Origin: CAVQAH01 sp963784195
GTDB taxonomy: Bacteria; Acidobacteriota; Vicinamibacteria; Vicinamibacterales; 2-12-FULL-66-21
NCBI GenBank assembly: GCA_963784195.1
Contig: CAWARA010000020.1
Span: 124,001 to 188,000 of the forward strand
Length of the DNA stretch: 64,000 bases
Reading direction: 5' to 3'
Under the pieces are notes generated by a model that saw only the letters and a program-made list of their open reading frames with translations, had not been told where the DNA came from and ran no database searches. A program made the position numbers and the translations under genes. This document shows, one piece after another, positions 9,220 to 20,870 of this stretch; within the stretch, counting starts at the first letter, position 1; each line of letters opens with the position of its first letter.

Positions 9220-9515
9220 GGGGACGGAGGGGACGGAGGGAACGGAACGAGCTTCAACTCAGAGAAACGGAGCAACGGAGGTTCGTTGCCGGTCACCACT
9301 CTGCGCCGATGCCGCCCGGCCATGGGCCGGCCGAGCGATCGACTGACACCCGAGAACACAAGCCACGTGTTCAGAGTAGGGTGGCTTGTGTTCTCGGGTG
9401 TCAGTCGATCGCTCGCCGCGCAAGCGCGGCGGCATCGGCGCGCGTGGCTTGCAGCCTCCGTTTCTCCGCGTCTCTGAGTTGAAGCTCGTTCCGTTCCCTC
9501 CGTCCCCTCCGTCTC
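9220..9515. repeat. Large imperfect inverted repeat filling the lepA-gltA gap
   Basis: Two arms of roughly 135-145 bases face each other around a centre at about 9365-9381. The inner arms are nearly perfect (gagcgatcgactgacacc and beyond pairs with its complement at 9390-9412), the middle is diverged, and the outer arms pair again (agcttcaactcagaga with tctctgagttgaagct). The outer ends carry direct repeats of about 9 bases (ggggacgga type; tccccctccgt type on the other side). No open frame of note lies inside. It resembles a MITE-like or palindromic intergenic element. The whole 384-base gap 9156-9539 holds only this and the lepA -10. Confidence 0.75.
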
Positions 9516-9539
9516 CGTAGCCCCCGTCCCCTCCGTCCG

Positions 9540-10679
9540 TCAGCGCTGCTCCAACGCGAGGAACGTCTGCGGATACGTCGGGCCGATGTAGTCGGTCCGC
9601 GGCCGGATCAGCCGGTTGTTCGCGTACTGCTCGAGACAGTGGGCCGTCCAGCCGGAGATACGGCTCACCGCAAAAATCGGGGTGAAGAGATCGATGGGAA
9701 TGCCGAGCGTGTAATAGGTCGAAGCCGAGTAGAAGTCGACGTTCGGGTACAACTTCTTCTCCCCCGTCACGAGCTTCTCGATCTGCTGCGACATCTCGAA
9801 CCACCGGGTGTTTCCTGCGCGCTCGCCAAGGTCCTTCGACATGCGGCGGAGGTGCGTCGCGCGTGGATCCTCGGTGCGATAGACACGATGCCCGAATCCT
9901 GGAATCTTCACTTTGCGCGCCAGCTTCCCGCGAATCGCGTCATCTACTCGTTCGGGAGTTGCGTCCTCGCCGATCTCGATCAGCAGTCGCATGACGTCAG
10001 CATTGGCGCCGCCGTGCAACGGGCCCTTCAGCGTCCCGATTGCCGCGACGATCGCCGAATGCATGTCGGTGAGCGTGGCCGCGGCCACTCGCGCGGCGAA
10101 CGTCGACGCGTTCAGTTCGTGGTCGGCGTGCAGGACGAGCGCGATGTCGAACGCCCGGGTCGCCAGCGCGGACGGCCGGTTCCCCGTGAGCATATAGAGA
10201 AAGTTGGCGGCGTGGCCGAGTGCCGGATCCGGTTGAATGGGTCCGCCGCCCGCCTGAAGCCGGCCGTATGTGGCGACGAGGCTGGACAGCTGACCCGTCA
10301 GCCGAACGGCTTTCCGGAAGTTGGCGGGCAGAGAGTTGTCAGAGGCCTCGGGATCGAAGTGACCGAGCACTGACGTCAGCGTCCGCAGCGCGTCCATGCC
10401 GTCAGACGGCGGTAACTGGCGCATGAGCCGCAGGACCGGTTCGGACAGGGGCCGCGCGGCGGCGAGCTGCGATTGCAAATCGCCCAGCTCGGCGCGGTTC
10501 GGCAGTCGTCCGTGCCACAGCAGGTAGCACACTTCCTCGAATGTGGCCCCGCGCGCCAGATCGTGGATGTCGTACCCGAAGTACGCGAGCACCCCCCGAT
10601 CGCCGTCCAGATAACAGATGGCCGAGGAAGCCGCAACAACGTCCTCGAGACCGCCCTTCGGCTTTACGTCCGTCGACAT
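9540..10679 (-). CDS. gltA: Citrate synthase (short-type; could be 2-methylcitrate synthase)
   Basis: A 379-residue enzyme condensing oxaloacetate with acetyl-CoA (or propionyl-CoA in the 2-methylcitrate subgroup). The three catalytic residues are visible: His in GPLHGGAN, His in PGFGHRVYRTEDPR and Asp in NVDFYSA. The length is that of the small dimeric type rather than the 430-residue hexameric enzyme. The ATG at 10679 (MSTDVKPKGGLEDV) is chosen because the upstream 47 codons lack conservation and cover a period-7 repeat. A TATGAT hexamer lies 7-12 bases before the ATG, which would give an almost leaderless message. The 3' end faces the large inverted repeat. Confidence 0.88.
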   Translation of the reverse strand: MSTDVKPKGGLEDVVAASSAICYLDGDRGVLAYFGYDIHDLARGATFEEVCYLLWHGRLPNRAELGDLQSQLAAARPLSEPVLRLMRQLPPSDGMDALRTLTSVLGHFDPEASDNSLPANFRKAVRLTGQLSSLVATYGRLQAGGGPIQPDPALGHAANFLYMLTGNRPSALATRAFDIALVLHADHELNASTFAARVAAATLTDMHSAIVAAIGTLKGPLHGGANADVMRLLIEIGEDATPERVDDAIRGKLARKVKIPGFGHRVYRTEDPRATHLRRMSKDLGERAGNTRWFEMSQQIEKLVTGEKKLYPNVDFYSASTYYTLGIPIDLFTPIFAVSRISGWTAHCLEQYANNRLIRPRTDYIGPTYPQTFLALEQR

Positions 10680-10721
10680 GATCCGATCATATCGGAACCG
10701 GCTCGACTCGAGGGGAGCCGC

Positions 10722-10754
10722 CGTGGTTCGTTGCTCGTGGCTCGTCGCTCGCAG
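10722..10754 (+). repeat. Period-7 degenerate repeat array, site 2
   Basis: Units cgtggtt, cgttgct, cgtggct, cgtcgct in exact 7-base phase, followed by cgcag. It lies between the citrate synthase start and the end of the membrane glycosyltransferase gene, in the gltA upstream region. Same unit family as 20871-20978, 22127-22161 and 24741-24805. Confidence 0.8.
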
Positions 10755-10826
10755 ATGAATCGCGGCGAATTTCAGCCGGACCGTCGGAGCGATTCGAGCG
10801 ACGACGACCCGAATAGGCAAGGATCG

Positions 10827-12320
10827 TTATTTTGCGATTTCAGGCGCCTGAATCATGTCGCCGCCGACGAACTGCTGGAGGATCGACAACAGACCGGTGT
10901 AGAGGAAGCCAATCTGGAAGAGCATCAGGAACGGCACAGTGGCGTAGATCTGATTCGTCAGCGCATAGAAGACCGTCGCCGTGAAATACAGACCGAGCGC
11001 CAGCTCGATGAACGGCTGCACGCCGACCGACTGGTGGTACTTCTTCCCCGCCCACTCGTCGCTGTCGCGTTCGATGCCGTACTTTGGCGTGCGAGCGAAC
11101 TCGCTCTGCTTGCCGAACATCGCTTCGAGAACGGCGCGGGAGTTGTTGACGCACAGGCCGATCCCAATCGACATCAGGAAGGGCAGATACTTCAGCCGCT
11201 GGCGCCAATCTGAATACAGCTCACGCTGCGCCACGACATAGAAGTAGCCCACCGACATCGTCGCGGCGAAGAAGAGCGGCACGTCGATCAGGAGCATCTC
11301 AGTCCAGCCCATGTTGTAGCGGACGACCATGGACGGAAACATCAGAACCGACAGCACGGACATCAACAGGTAATTGAAGTTGGCGGACAGGTGGAAGAAG
11401 GCCTCCGCCTTGACGCCAACCGGCTGGTTCGACTGCAGGATCCGCGGCAAGAGCTTCAGACAGGTCTGAATGGACCCCTTCGCCCAGCGGTGCTGCTGTG
11501 ACTTGAACGAGTTCATCTCGACCGGCACTTCCGCCGGCGACACGACGTCCGGCAGGAACACGAACCGCCAGCCCTTCAGCTGCGCGCGGTAGCTCAGGTC
11601 GAGGTCTTCGGTGAGCGTGTCGTGCTGCCAGCCGCCGGCCGAGTCGATCGCCTCACGCCGCCAGATGCCGGCAGTGCCATTGAAATTGAAAAAACATCCC
11701 GCCCGGTTGCGGCCGCCGTGCTCGAGGACGAAATGGGCGTCGAGCAGGATGGATTGAATCTTCGTGAGGAGCGAATAGTCCTGGTTGATGTGGCCCCAGC
11801 GAGCCTGGACCATCCCGACCTTCTCGTCCTGCGCGAAGTACGGCAGGGTCCGCTTGAGGAAGTCAGAAGGCGGAATGAAATCCGCGTCGAAAATCGCGAT
11901 GAACCGGCCTGACGCCTCGGCGAGACCGGCTTCGAGGGCGCCTGCCTTGTAGCCACGCCGATCCACACGGTGCACGTATTGAATATTCACGCCGCGTGCA
12001 GCGTGCCTGCGTACAGCCAGCTCAGCAATCTCGGTCGTTTCGTCCGTCGAATCGTCGAGGACCTGGATTTCGAGCAGCTCGCGCGGATAGTCCATCTCGC
12101 AGACCGCATCGATCAGCCGGTCGGCGACGTACATCTCGTTGAAGATCGGCAGTTGGATCGTGACGGGCGGCAATGCCTTCAGCTCAGGCAGCGGCTTGGG
12201 CACGTTCCCCTTGTTTTTCATGTAAAGATACACAAGGTAATAGCGGTGCCAGCCGTAGATGGCCAGGATGCTGAGCACGAAAAAATACGTGACGAGGATC
12301 AGCGTATCAGTCAGGTCCAT
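10827..12320 (-). CDS. Membrane-embedded family 2 glycosyltransferase (cellulose-synthase-like)
   Basis: A 497-residue processive-type GT2. Order: one N-terminal transmembrane helix (about 6-27), then the GT-A catalytic domain with LDDSTDET, the metal-binding DADF, the acceptor TEDLD and the QQHRW (QxxRW) motif that binds the terminal disaccharide in cellulose and hyaluronan synthases, and four to five C-terminal helices from about residue 315. It therefore probably polymerises or transfers a nucleotide sugar and may export the chain. No BcsB/PilZ partner is adjacent. It starts at ATG 12320 behind a good promoter and is divergent from larB. Mannan/glucomannan-synthase-like proteins are the closest remembered relatives. 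Confidence 0.85.
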   Translation of the reverse strand: MDLTDTLILVTYFFVLSILAIYGWHRYYLVYLYMKNKGNVPKPLPELKALPPVTIQLPIFNEMYVADRLIDAVCEMDYPRELLEIQVLDDSTDETTEIAELAVRRHAARGVNIQYVHRVDRRGYKAGALEAGLAEASGRFIAIFDADFIPPSDFLKRTLPYFAQDEKVGMVQARWGHINQDYSLLTKIQSILLDAHFVLEHGGRNRAGCFFNFNGTAGIWRREAIDSAGGWQHDTLTEDLDLSYRAQLKGWRFVFLPDVVSPAEVPVEMNSFKSQQHRWAKGSIQTCLKLLPRILQSNQPVGVKAEAFFHLSANFNYLLMSVLSVLMFPSMVVRYNMGWTEMLLIDVPLFFAATMSVGYFYVVAQRELYSDWRQRLKYLPFLMSIGIGLCVNNSRAVLEAMFGKQSEFARTPKYGIERDSDEWAGKKYHQSVGVQPFIELALGLYFTATVFYALTNQIYATVPFLMLFQIGFLYTGLLSILQQFVGGDMIQAPEIAK

Positions 12321-12354
12321 AAGAAGATGAATCCGTCACACTGCACAACCGTTC

Positions 12355-12384
12355 ATATTAATGCTGGGCTGGAATCCAAGTCAA
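12355..12384 (-). promoter_or_regulatory. Sigma70-type promoter of the membrane glycosyltransferase
   Basis: Minus strand reads TTGACT (complement of 12379-12384), 18-base spacer, TAATAT (complement of 12355-12360). The ATG at 12320 lies 35 bases downstream of the -10. Confidence 0.65.
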
Positions 12385-12406
12385 CGCTCGTTCCTCCTAC
12401 CGGTCG

Positions 12407-13168
<762 letters not shown>

Positions 13169-13227
13169 TTGCGCTTGGTCCCGGTCAGCTTGACACCGCC
13201 GGATCACGGCCGCATATTTTGCGGCAG

Positions 13228-13257
13228 TTGTTAACGTTCGGCGGCCTGAGCTATAGT
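13228..13257 (+). promoter_or_regulatory. Probable promoter of mutS2-dnaG
   Basis: TTGTTA at 13228-13233 and TATAGT at 13252-13257 with an 18-base spacer, 48 bases before the mutS2 ATG. It is the only promoter-like pair in the 137-base gap after larB. Confidence 0.5.
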
Positions 13258-13305
13258 TAAGGATTGCCCCGTCGAGCCTGACGCTCACCAGACCTCCATA
13301 GCTCC

Positions 13306-15764
13306 ATGCACCCGGGTGCCCTGAGGGCCCTTGAATTCGATCGGATTGTCGAAGCGGTCTGCCGTTTCGCGCAGACGCCGCCCGGACGGGCGAAGCTCGC
13401 TCGCCTCGAGCCGCTGACGAGCGTCGAGGAAGTACGTGCGGCGCTCGCGGCCACGTCGGAAACCGTACAGTTTCTGGCTGAAAACCACATCGGCCTGCAG
13501 GCTCCCGACGACCTCGAGATCGTACTGGATTTGCTGGCGGTCGAAGGGCGTGCTCTGGAGCCGATGCAGTTGCGGGCGCTCGCCTCGTTCCTGGCATCAG
13601 TCGACAGCACCTGCGTCACGATCCGGCGCGCGAAGAGCGCGTTTCCAATCCTGCGGGCGATTGCCGATTCGACGGCCTCGTTCGAGCCAGAAACGGCCGA
13701 CATCCGCCGGAAGATCGACCAGACGGGCGAAGTTGTCGACGACGCCAGCCCGACGCTGAAGGGGATCCGGGAGCGCCTGCGAAAGCAGAGGACGCGGCTG
13801 CGCGGGACGCTGGAATCGTACCTTCGCGGCAAGGACACGGCGAAGTATCTGCAGCAGCAGATCGTGACGGATCGGAACGGGCGCTACGTGCTCGTGGTTC
13901 GCGCCGAACATCGCACCGCCATTCCGGGAATCGTGCACGGCAGCTCGGGCAGTGGCGCAAGCCTGTTTCTCGAGCCGCTCAGCACCGTCGAGATCAACAA
14001 CGACATCGTCGCGCTCGAGCAGCAGGAGCAGGAGGAAGTCCACCGCATCCTTCTGGCGCTGAGCGATCGATTCCGCCTGCGCGCGGCGGACCTTCTGCAC
14101 ACCGTCAACGGCGCGACGGCAATCGACGTTTTGCAAGCCCGCGGGCGATTCTCGATGACGGTGGATGGCGTCCAGCCGACCCTCGCGTCGGATGGCCGGC
14201 TGGAGCTCAGGGGGGCGCGGCACCCGCTCCTCATCTCCGGCGCTTCGCCGGCATCTCGATGCCGACCGGGTAAAGCCGAATGATGCCGGCCCGGTGCCGG
14301 TCGACGTCTTGCTGATTCCACCGGTTCGAGTCCTGGTGATCACGGGTCCGAATACCGGTGGCAAGACCGTCGCGCTCAAGACCGCCGGCCTGCTCTCGCT
14401 CATGGCGCAGGCGGGCCTGCTGGTTCCAGCAGCCGGCGGGTCGCAGATCACGGTGTTCAACTCGGTGTTCGCCGATATCGGCGATGAACAGTCGATTGCC
14501 GAGAGCCTGAGCACGTTCTCCGGGCACATCGCCAACATGGTCGCGATGGACAAGGCGCTCTCGCTTCCGGCACTGGTCCTTCTCGACGAAGCCGGCGCGG
14601 GCACGGACCCCGTCGAAGGCGGCGCGCTGGCGATGGCGATGATCGACCACTTCAGGAAGCGTGGCGCGTGCGTCATCGCGACGACGCACTATGACGCGCT
14701 GAAGTCGTACGCATCGACGACCGAGGGTGTGACGCCGGCGGGGTTCGGCTTCGACCCGGCAACGTTTGCGCCGACCTATCGCCTGAACTACGGCGCGCCC
14801 GGCAGCAGCCTCGCGCTCGAGATCGGCACGCGGCTCGGGCTTCCGGCGTCAATCATCGAGCAGGCACGAGCGCATCGGACGGCTCGCGAAACGCAGCTGG
14901 CCGAGCATCTGGCGAAGATCGAGCGTGACATGCAGACGCTCGATCACGAGCGTCGTCTGGTGGCACGCGAGCGCGAACAGCTCGGCGAAGCGACCGCGAA
15001 GTTGACGGCGCGGGAACAGGAGCTGAAGACCCGTGAGGAGTCGTTCCGCCGACGGCTCGACGAGCGAATCGAGGAACGGCTGCGGGAGGCGAAGCGGGAG
15101 ATCGACGGCGTGGTCGGCGCGTTGAAGACGCGCACCGAATCGATGGCCATCGACGCCGAGCGGCGCGCGGCGCGGCTGATTCCGACAGGTGAGACCGGCG
15201 CGGCGCGCGCCGACGCTCGTGCGGCGCTGGACGCCATTGCCGCGCGGTTGCGCAGCGGCCAGCCGGCCAAGGCGCCGGCTGCCGTCGAAGCGGCGGCGGC
15301 CACCGCTCCTCAGCGTCCGGTCGTCATCGGCGATCGCGTGCTCGTGGGTCCGTTCGGCCTCGAGGGCGTCGTCAAGACCTTGAACGATCGCGATGCCGAA
15401 GTGGACATCCGCGGCAAGCGGATGCGCGCCGCCGTTGGCGACCTTCGAATTCTCGCAGGAGCCGTCGCGACGCCGGCTCGAGTCCAGGTCCACGTGGAGA
15501 TGCAGCCCCGTGAAGGTTCCCTGACGGAGCTGAACGTCATCGGTTGCAACGTCGACGAGGCGTTGACCCGCGCGGGCAAGTTCCTCGACGAGTGCGCTGT
15601 TGAGCGAGCTGAAGAGCGTTCGGCTGATTCATGGGTATGGCACGGGCCAACTTCGCCGCGCCCTGGCAGGATTCCTTCAGGGCCACCCCCTCGTCGCCAA
15701 CTTCTCGCCGGCCCCTGCCGAACAGGGCGGCGGTGGCGTCACGCTCGTGGAGCTGAAGGACTAG
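13306..15764 (+). CDS. mutS2: MutS2 endonuclease/ribosome-rescue ATPase, two frame breaks
   Basis: About 818 residues once two breaks are joined. MutS2 uses a MutS-like ATPase and a C-terminal Smr nuclease domain; it suppresses homologous recombination and in Bacillus splits collided ribosomes. Visible parts: helical core (residues 1-300), Walker A GPNTGGKT, Walker B LLDEAGAGTDP, the coiled-coil arm (ERDMQTLDHERR), the KOW-like domain (GDRVLVGPFGLEG) and Smr (ELNVIGCNVDEA, then SVRLIHGYGTGQLRRAL). The first break is at about 14243-14255, before the ATPase; the second at about 15592-15597, within Smr. Each is healed by dropping one base, and the last frame ends at 15764, one base before the dnaG GTG. 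The gene is essentially intact apart from these lesions. Confidence 0.9.
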
Positions 15765-15765
15765 C

Positions 15766-17541
15766 GTGCCGCTCTTCCCTGCCTCATTCGTCGACGACTT
15801 GAAATCGCACGTGGATATCGTGCAGGTCGTGCAGGAGCGCGTGCCGTTGCGGCGAAGCGGTGTCACGTGGAAGGGTTTGTGCCCTTTCCACGGCGAAAAA
15901 ACGCCTTCGTTCCACGTCAACGGCGACAAGGGCTTTTTTCACTGCTTCGGCTGCGGCGTCGGCGGTGACGTGATCAAGTTCATCGAGCTGCACGACAAGA
16001 TCGGTTTCCCGGAGGCGGTCCGGCTGCTGGCCGGGCGCGCCGGACTGACGATTCCTGAAACCGAAGATTCCCGTCAGGATGCGGAGAGCCGTCGCGAACG
16101 GGAAACGCTGCTCAAGGTGCACGAGGTCGCAGCGGCCTGGTTCCGCGAACAGCTTCAGACTCCGGCTGGCGCCCACGCGCGCCGCACGCTGGTCGACCGC
16201 GCGGTCACCGCGCAAACGATCGACCTGCTCGGCATCGGCTACGCTCCGGCGAACCGCGACGGGCTGAAAGCGAGATTGATCAAGGACGGATTTTCGCCGT
16301 CGGTCCTGGTCAGGAGCGGCCTGATCGTCGAGCGCGAGGGCGGCGCGATCGTCGATCGGTTCCGCAACCGGCTGATGATTCCCATCGCACGCGAGACGGG
16401 TGCGGTGATCGCCTTCGGCGGCCGTGCGATGGACCCCGGCCAGCAGCCGAAGTATCTGAATTCGCCGGAAACGGCGATTTATGTGAAGGGACGGACGCTG
16501 TACGGCCTGCACCTGAGCCGCGAGGCCATCTCGAAAGCCCGGCATGCGGTGATGGTCGAGGGCTACTTCGACGTGGCCCAGGCAGTGCAAGCGGGAATCA
16601 CGAACGTCGTTGCATCATCCGGCACAGCATTGACGCCGGCTCAGGCACGTCTGCTGAAACGTTTTTCGTCGAAGGTCGTCCTCAGTTTTGATCCCGACGT
16701 GGCGGGCAAGGGGGCGGCGGCGCGGACATCGGAGTTGCTGGTGGCCGAAGGCTTTCAGGTCAACGTCGCGATGATGCCAACCGGCGAGGATCCCGACACG
16801 TTTCTGCGACGCGAGGGCGGCGCCGCCTATCAGAAACTGCTCAAGGAATCGCAGCCCTATCTCGCGTATTTGCTCGACCGTACGGCGGTCGAACACAATT
16901 TCAACCAGGACGATAGCCGGAGGGAATTCCTGGCACGGATGCTTCCCGTCGCGGCGCGGATCCCCGATGCGGCGGCGCGCGATCAGTTCGCCGACCGCCT
17001 CGCGCATAAAGCCCGTATTACAGAAGAGGTGGTTCGAGCCGAGATCAGGAAGGCTGCCGTCCAAAAACAGACGGATCTGTCAGGAATCGAACGCCGGCTG
17101 GCCCGGCCGGGGCAGGTCAAACCGGCCGAAATGGGACTGATTTGGGCCCTGGTGCATAGTCCAGGTGCAGGACTCGAAGCGCTCGGACAGGTGGAACCGG
17201 GCGATCTCGAGGGTTTGGGCAGCCGGGCCATCCTCGAACAGGCGCAATCCCTGCAGGAATGGCCTCCAAGTGCTTTACCGGAGGCGCTTTTCGAGCGTCT
17301 AAACAAGGAAGAGGCCAGTCTGGTCGAGGAGATTGGCCGGCACAAGCAGTCGCCCGGCGACCCGGCGGAATGCGTCCGGGCCCTGAAACGGATGCGGTAC
17401 GACCGCGAACGCGCCGAAGTGCAGCGGCAAATCGACCAGTTGCAGGAGGCAGGCGCCGCCCATCACGAGCACGAAATCGTCGCGCTCTGGGATCGGAAAA
17501 AGGCCCTGGTTCAACGCATCGAGGCTCTCATCTCGGACTGA
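15766..17541 (+). CDS. dnaG: DNA primase
   Basis: A 591-residue primase that makes RNA primers at the replication fork with DnaB helicase. The N-terminal CHC2 zinc finger is seen in CPFHGEKTPSF and FHCFGCG (residues 38-66). The RNA polymerase core and TOPRIM follow: EGYFDV and SFDPDVAG supply the metal-binding acidic residues, with the family FGGRAMDP and YLNSPET. The C-terminal 150 residues are the poorly conserved helicase-interaction region. It starts at GTG 15766, one base after the mutS2 stop, and is followed by rpoD, the dnaG-rpoD part of the macromolecular synthesis operon. rpsU is not in front of it. Confidence 0.95.
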   Translation: MPLFPASFVDDLKSHVDIVQVVQERVPLRRSGVTWKGLCPFHGEKTPSFHVNGDKGFFHCFGCGVGGDVIKFIELHDKIGFPEAVRLLAGRAGLTIPETEDSRQDAESRRERETLLKVHEVAAAWFREQLQTPAGAHARRTLVDRAVTAQTIDLLGIGYAPANRDGLKARLIKDGFSPSVLVRSGLIVEREGGAIVDRFRNRLMIPIARETGAVIAFGGRAMDPGQQPKYLNSPETAIYVKGRTLYGLHLSREAISKARHAVMVEGYFDVAQAVQAGITNVVASSGTALTPAQARLLKRFSSKVVLSFDPDVAGKGAAARTSELLVAEGFQVNVAMMPTGEDPDTFLRREGGAAYQKLLKESQPYLAYLLDRTAVEHNFNQDDSRREFLARMLPVAARIPDAAARDQFADRLAHKARITEEVVRAEIRKAAVQKQTDLSGIERRLARPGQVKPAEMGLIWALVHSPGAGLEALGQVEPGDLEGLGSRAILEQAQSLQEWPPSALPEALFERLNKEEASLVEEIGRHKQSPGDPAECVRALKRMRYDRERAEVQRQIDQLQEAGAAHHEHEIVALWDRKKALVQRIEALISD

Positions 17542-17594
17542 CAACCGGCACGTAACGACTGTCCACGACTAACAATAACGGACCCGACTTCATA

Positions 17595-17649
17595 CAGGTT
17601 GTTCATTTTGAAAAAGCACGAGCAGGTTGTTCATTTGAAAAAGCACGAG
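17595..17649 (+). repeat. Tandem duplication upstream of rpoD
   Basis: Two adjacent copies (17595-17622, 28 bases; 17623-17649, 27 bases) of a unit running from caggttgttca to aaaagcacgag, differing only by one T in a T-run. It sits in the dnaG-rpoD gap, just ahead of the likely rpoD ribosome-binding site. It may be a regulatory duplication or, with one T removed, a 9-codon N-terminal coding repeat. Confidence 0.85.
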
Positions 17650-17660
17650 CGAGGATCGCA

Positions 17661-17665
17661 GGAGG
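17661..17665 (+). promoter_or_regulatory. Ribosome-binding site deciding the rpoD start
   Basis: GGAGG placed 8 bases before TTG 17674. No comparable site precedes the farther upstream TTG at 17599, which would also place the tandem duplication in the protein. Confidence 0.65.
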
Positions 17666-17673
17666 ACACGGCG

Positions 17674-19383
<1,710 letters not shown>

Positions 19384-19500
19384 ATCGGAAATCGGAGATC
19401 GGAAATCGGAAATCGGAAATTGGCGAGCGGAGATCGGAAAGTGAAGATAGTGAAGATGTCCTATGTTCCGATTCCCGATTTCCGATCTCCGATTTCCGAT
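19384..19500. repeat. Period-7 inverted array between rpoD and tRNA, site 3
   Basis: Left arm: eight 7-base units of atcggaa type (19384-19439), in exact phase. Right arm: five units of ttccgat type (19466-19500), the reverse complement. The two arms can fold into a long hairpin that may end rpoD transcription; there is no T-run, so it is not a standard terminator. The spacer 19440-19465 continues the 7-base phase partly (agtgaag). Confidence 0.9.
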
Positions 19501-19511
19501 TACCATAATGC

Positions 19512-19584
19512 GGGCCCATAGCTCAGCGGTCAGAGCCGCCGGCTCATAACCGGCCTGTCCCAGGTTCGAATCCTGGTGGGCCCA
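19512..19584 (+). tRNA. tRNA with anticodon CAT (elongator Met or Ile2)
   Basis: A complete cloverleaf of 73 bases: acceptor gggccca/tgggccc with discriminator A, D arm gctc/gagc, anticodon stem gccgg/ccggc with loop ctCATaa, and T arm ccagg/cctgg with loop ttcgaat. CCA is not encoded. The CAT anticodon can belong to elongator methionine or to isoleucine-2, in which C34 is changed to lysidine by TilS; the sequence alone does not decide, though the CATAA loop and GGCC stems resemble Ile2 genes I recall. It lies between two inverted repeats and has no obvious promoter of its own. Confidence 0.9.
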
Positions 19585-19586
19585 TC

Positions 19587-19645
19587 CGCCTTCGCTCACG
19601 TGTCAGGCGAAGGATGCCCGCCGTAGCCTTGTGCGGCGAAGGCGG
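19587..19645. repeat. Inverted repeat after the tRNA
   Basis: Ten-base arms ccgccttcgc (19587-19596) and gcgaaggcgg (19636-19645) enclosing cgccgtagcctt, a 12-mer also found at 31992-32003. A cacgtg palindrome lies beside each arm. It probably forms a hairpin behind the tRNA. Confidence 0.7.
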
Positions 19646-19702
19646 GCGAACACGTGTCGATTAACCCGAGACCGCTCCTCGAAACGAAGGCTGACGTGAA
19701 TC

Positions 19703-20437
19703 TTGAATTCTGATCTTCAGCACCTCATACAGCTTCAGGAGATCGAACTCACGGCGGACCGGATCCGCCGGCGCATCGAAGCCATTCCGGGAGCGCAAGC
19801 CGCGCTCGACGCCCGCATCGCCGAACAGACGGCGCGTGTTGCCGCCATCAAGGAACGGATCGCCGTCAACCAGGCGGCACGCCGCGACCTCGAAAAAGAT
19901 CTCGCCGCCGTTCAGGCTCGTCTCAGCAAGTACAAAGACCAGCTGATGGAGGTGAAGACCAATAAGGAATACCAGGCGATGCAGCACGAGATCAGCGTCG
20001 CCGAGCAGAGTGTCCGCGGTCAGGAAGATCGGTTACTCGAGCGCATGGAAGAGACCGAAATCCTGGGGGCCGAACTGAAGACCGCTGAGGCGGCGCTGAA
20101 ATCGGAACAGGCCGAGGTCACCAAGGAGCGTCAGAGCCTCGAGTCCGAGCGCACCACGCTCGACGGCGAGCTGGCACGGGCTGCGGTCGAGCGCGGTCAG
20201 GTCGCAGCATCGCTCCCGGCAAGCGCGCTCTCGACATTCGAGCAGCTCACCAGGCACCGAAAGGGCCTGGCGCTGTCGGAGGCGCGGGAAGGCCTTTGCT
20301 CACAATGTCACGTCCGGCTTCGCCCGCAGGTCTTCAACGAGGTTCGGCGCAACGACAGCCTGATCCAGTGCGAGAACTGCTCTCGCATTCTTTATTTCAT
20401 TCCGGCAGCCACCGCCGGCGCCCACCAGACACCCTGA
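19703..20437 (+). CDS. Coiled-coil protein with C-terminal C4 zinc ribbon
   Basis: A 244-residue protein of the DUF164/C4-type zinc-ribbon family (CdsZ-like). Residues 5-170 form a long antiparallel coiled coil (LQHLIQLQEIELTADRIRRR at the start); residues about 196-230 hold two knuckles, CSQC and CENC, 20-odd residues apart, that would bind one zinc. Related proteins sit next to RNase HI-like and Nif3-like genes and have been linked to nucleic-acid binding or secretion chaperoning; no function is firm. TTG 19703 is used as the start because no in-frame ATG or GTG precedes the family N-terminus. It is 16 bases from the RNase HI-like gene. Confidence 0.8.
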   Translation: MNSDLQHLIQLQEIELTADRIRRRIEAIPGAQAALDARIAEQTARVAAIKERIAVNQAARRDLEKDLAAVQARLSKYKDQLMEVKTNKEYQAMQHEISVAEQSVRGQEDRLLERMEETEILGAELKTAEAALKSEQAEVTKERQSLESERTTLDGELARAAVERGQVAASLPASALSTFEQLTRHRKGLALSEAREGLCSQCHVRLRPQVFNEVRRNDSLIQCENCSRILYFIPAATAGAHQTP

Positions 20438-20453
20438 CCCGCTCCCGCGTCGC

Positions 20454-20868
20454 ATGATCACCGCCTACATCGACGGCGGCGCCCGCGGCAATCCGGGCCC
20501 CGCCGGCTACGGTGTGCACGTCGAGGCACCGGACGGCGCAGGTACTGGCCGAACTCCACGGCGGCATCGGAATCGCCACGAACAACGTCGCCGAATACAA
20601 CGGGCTGCTGGCCGCGCTGCGGTGGGCGATCGATCACGGCCATACCGAGCTCCACATCCGAGCCGATTCCGAGCTGCTGGTGAAACAGATGCGGGGCGAG
20701 TACAAGGTGAAGCACCCCGGCCTCCAGCCGCTCTACGTCCGCGCGCGGCTGCTCGTGATGGAGCTCTCGAACGTCACCTTCGAGCACGTCCGCCGCGAGC
20801 GCAACAAGGACGCCGACCGTTTGTCGAATCTGGGGATGGATGAAGCGGAAAGAGCCTTGTTGCAGTAG
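20454..20868 (+). CDS. RNase HI-like protein, one frame break
   Basis: About 138 residues of the RNase H fold, which cleaves RNA in RNA-DNA hybrids. The first frame has the opening strand ITAYIDGGARGNPGPAGYG with the first catalytic Asp; the second has the Glu in NNVAEYNGLLAAL, the Asp in IRADSELLVKQM and the final Asp in ERNKDADRLSN. The frames meet at about 20530-20540, where dropping one base gives EAP-TAQVLAELHGGI in family register. All four carboxylates are present, so activity is plausible. It follows the zinc-ribbon gene by 16 bases, a common pairing. Confidence 0.85.
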
Positions 20869-20870
20869 TT

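Noticed and set aside
19384..19500. A CRISPR-like array
   Set aside because: Units are only 7 bases, without spacers, and pair with an inverted arm; no cas genes are present.
19504..19509. CATAAT as a tRNA promoter -10
   Set aside because: It ends two bases before the mature 5' end, so the start site would fall inside the tRNA.
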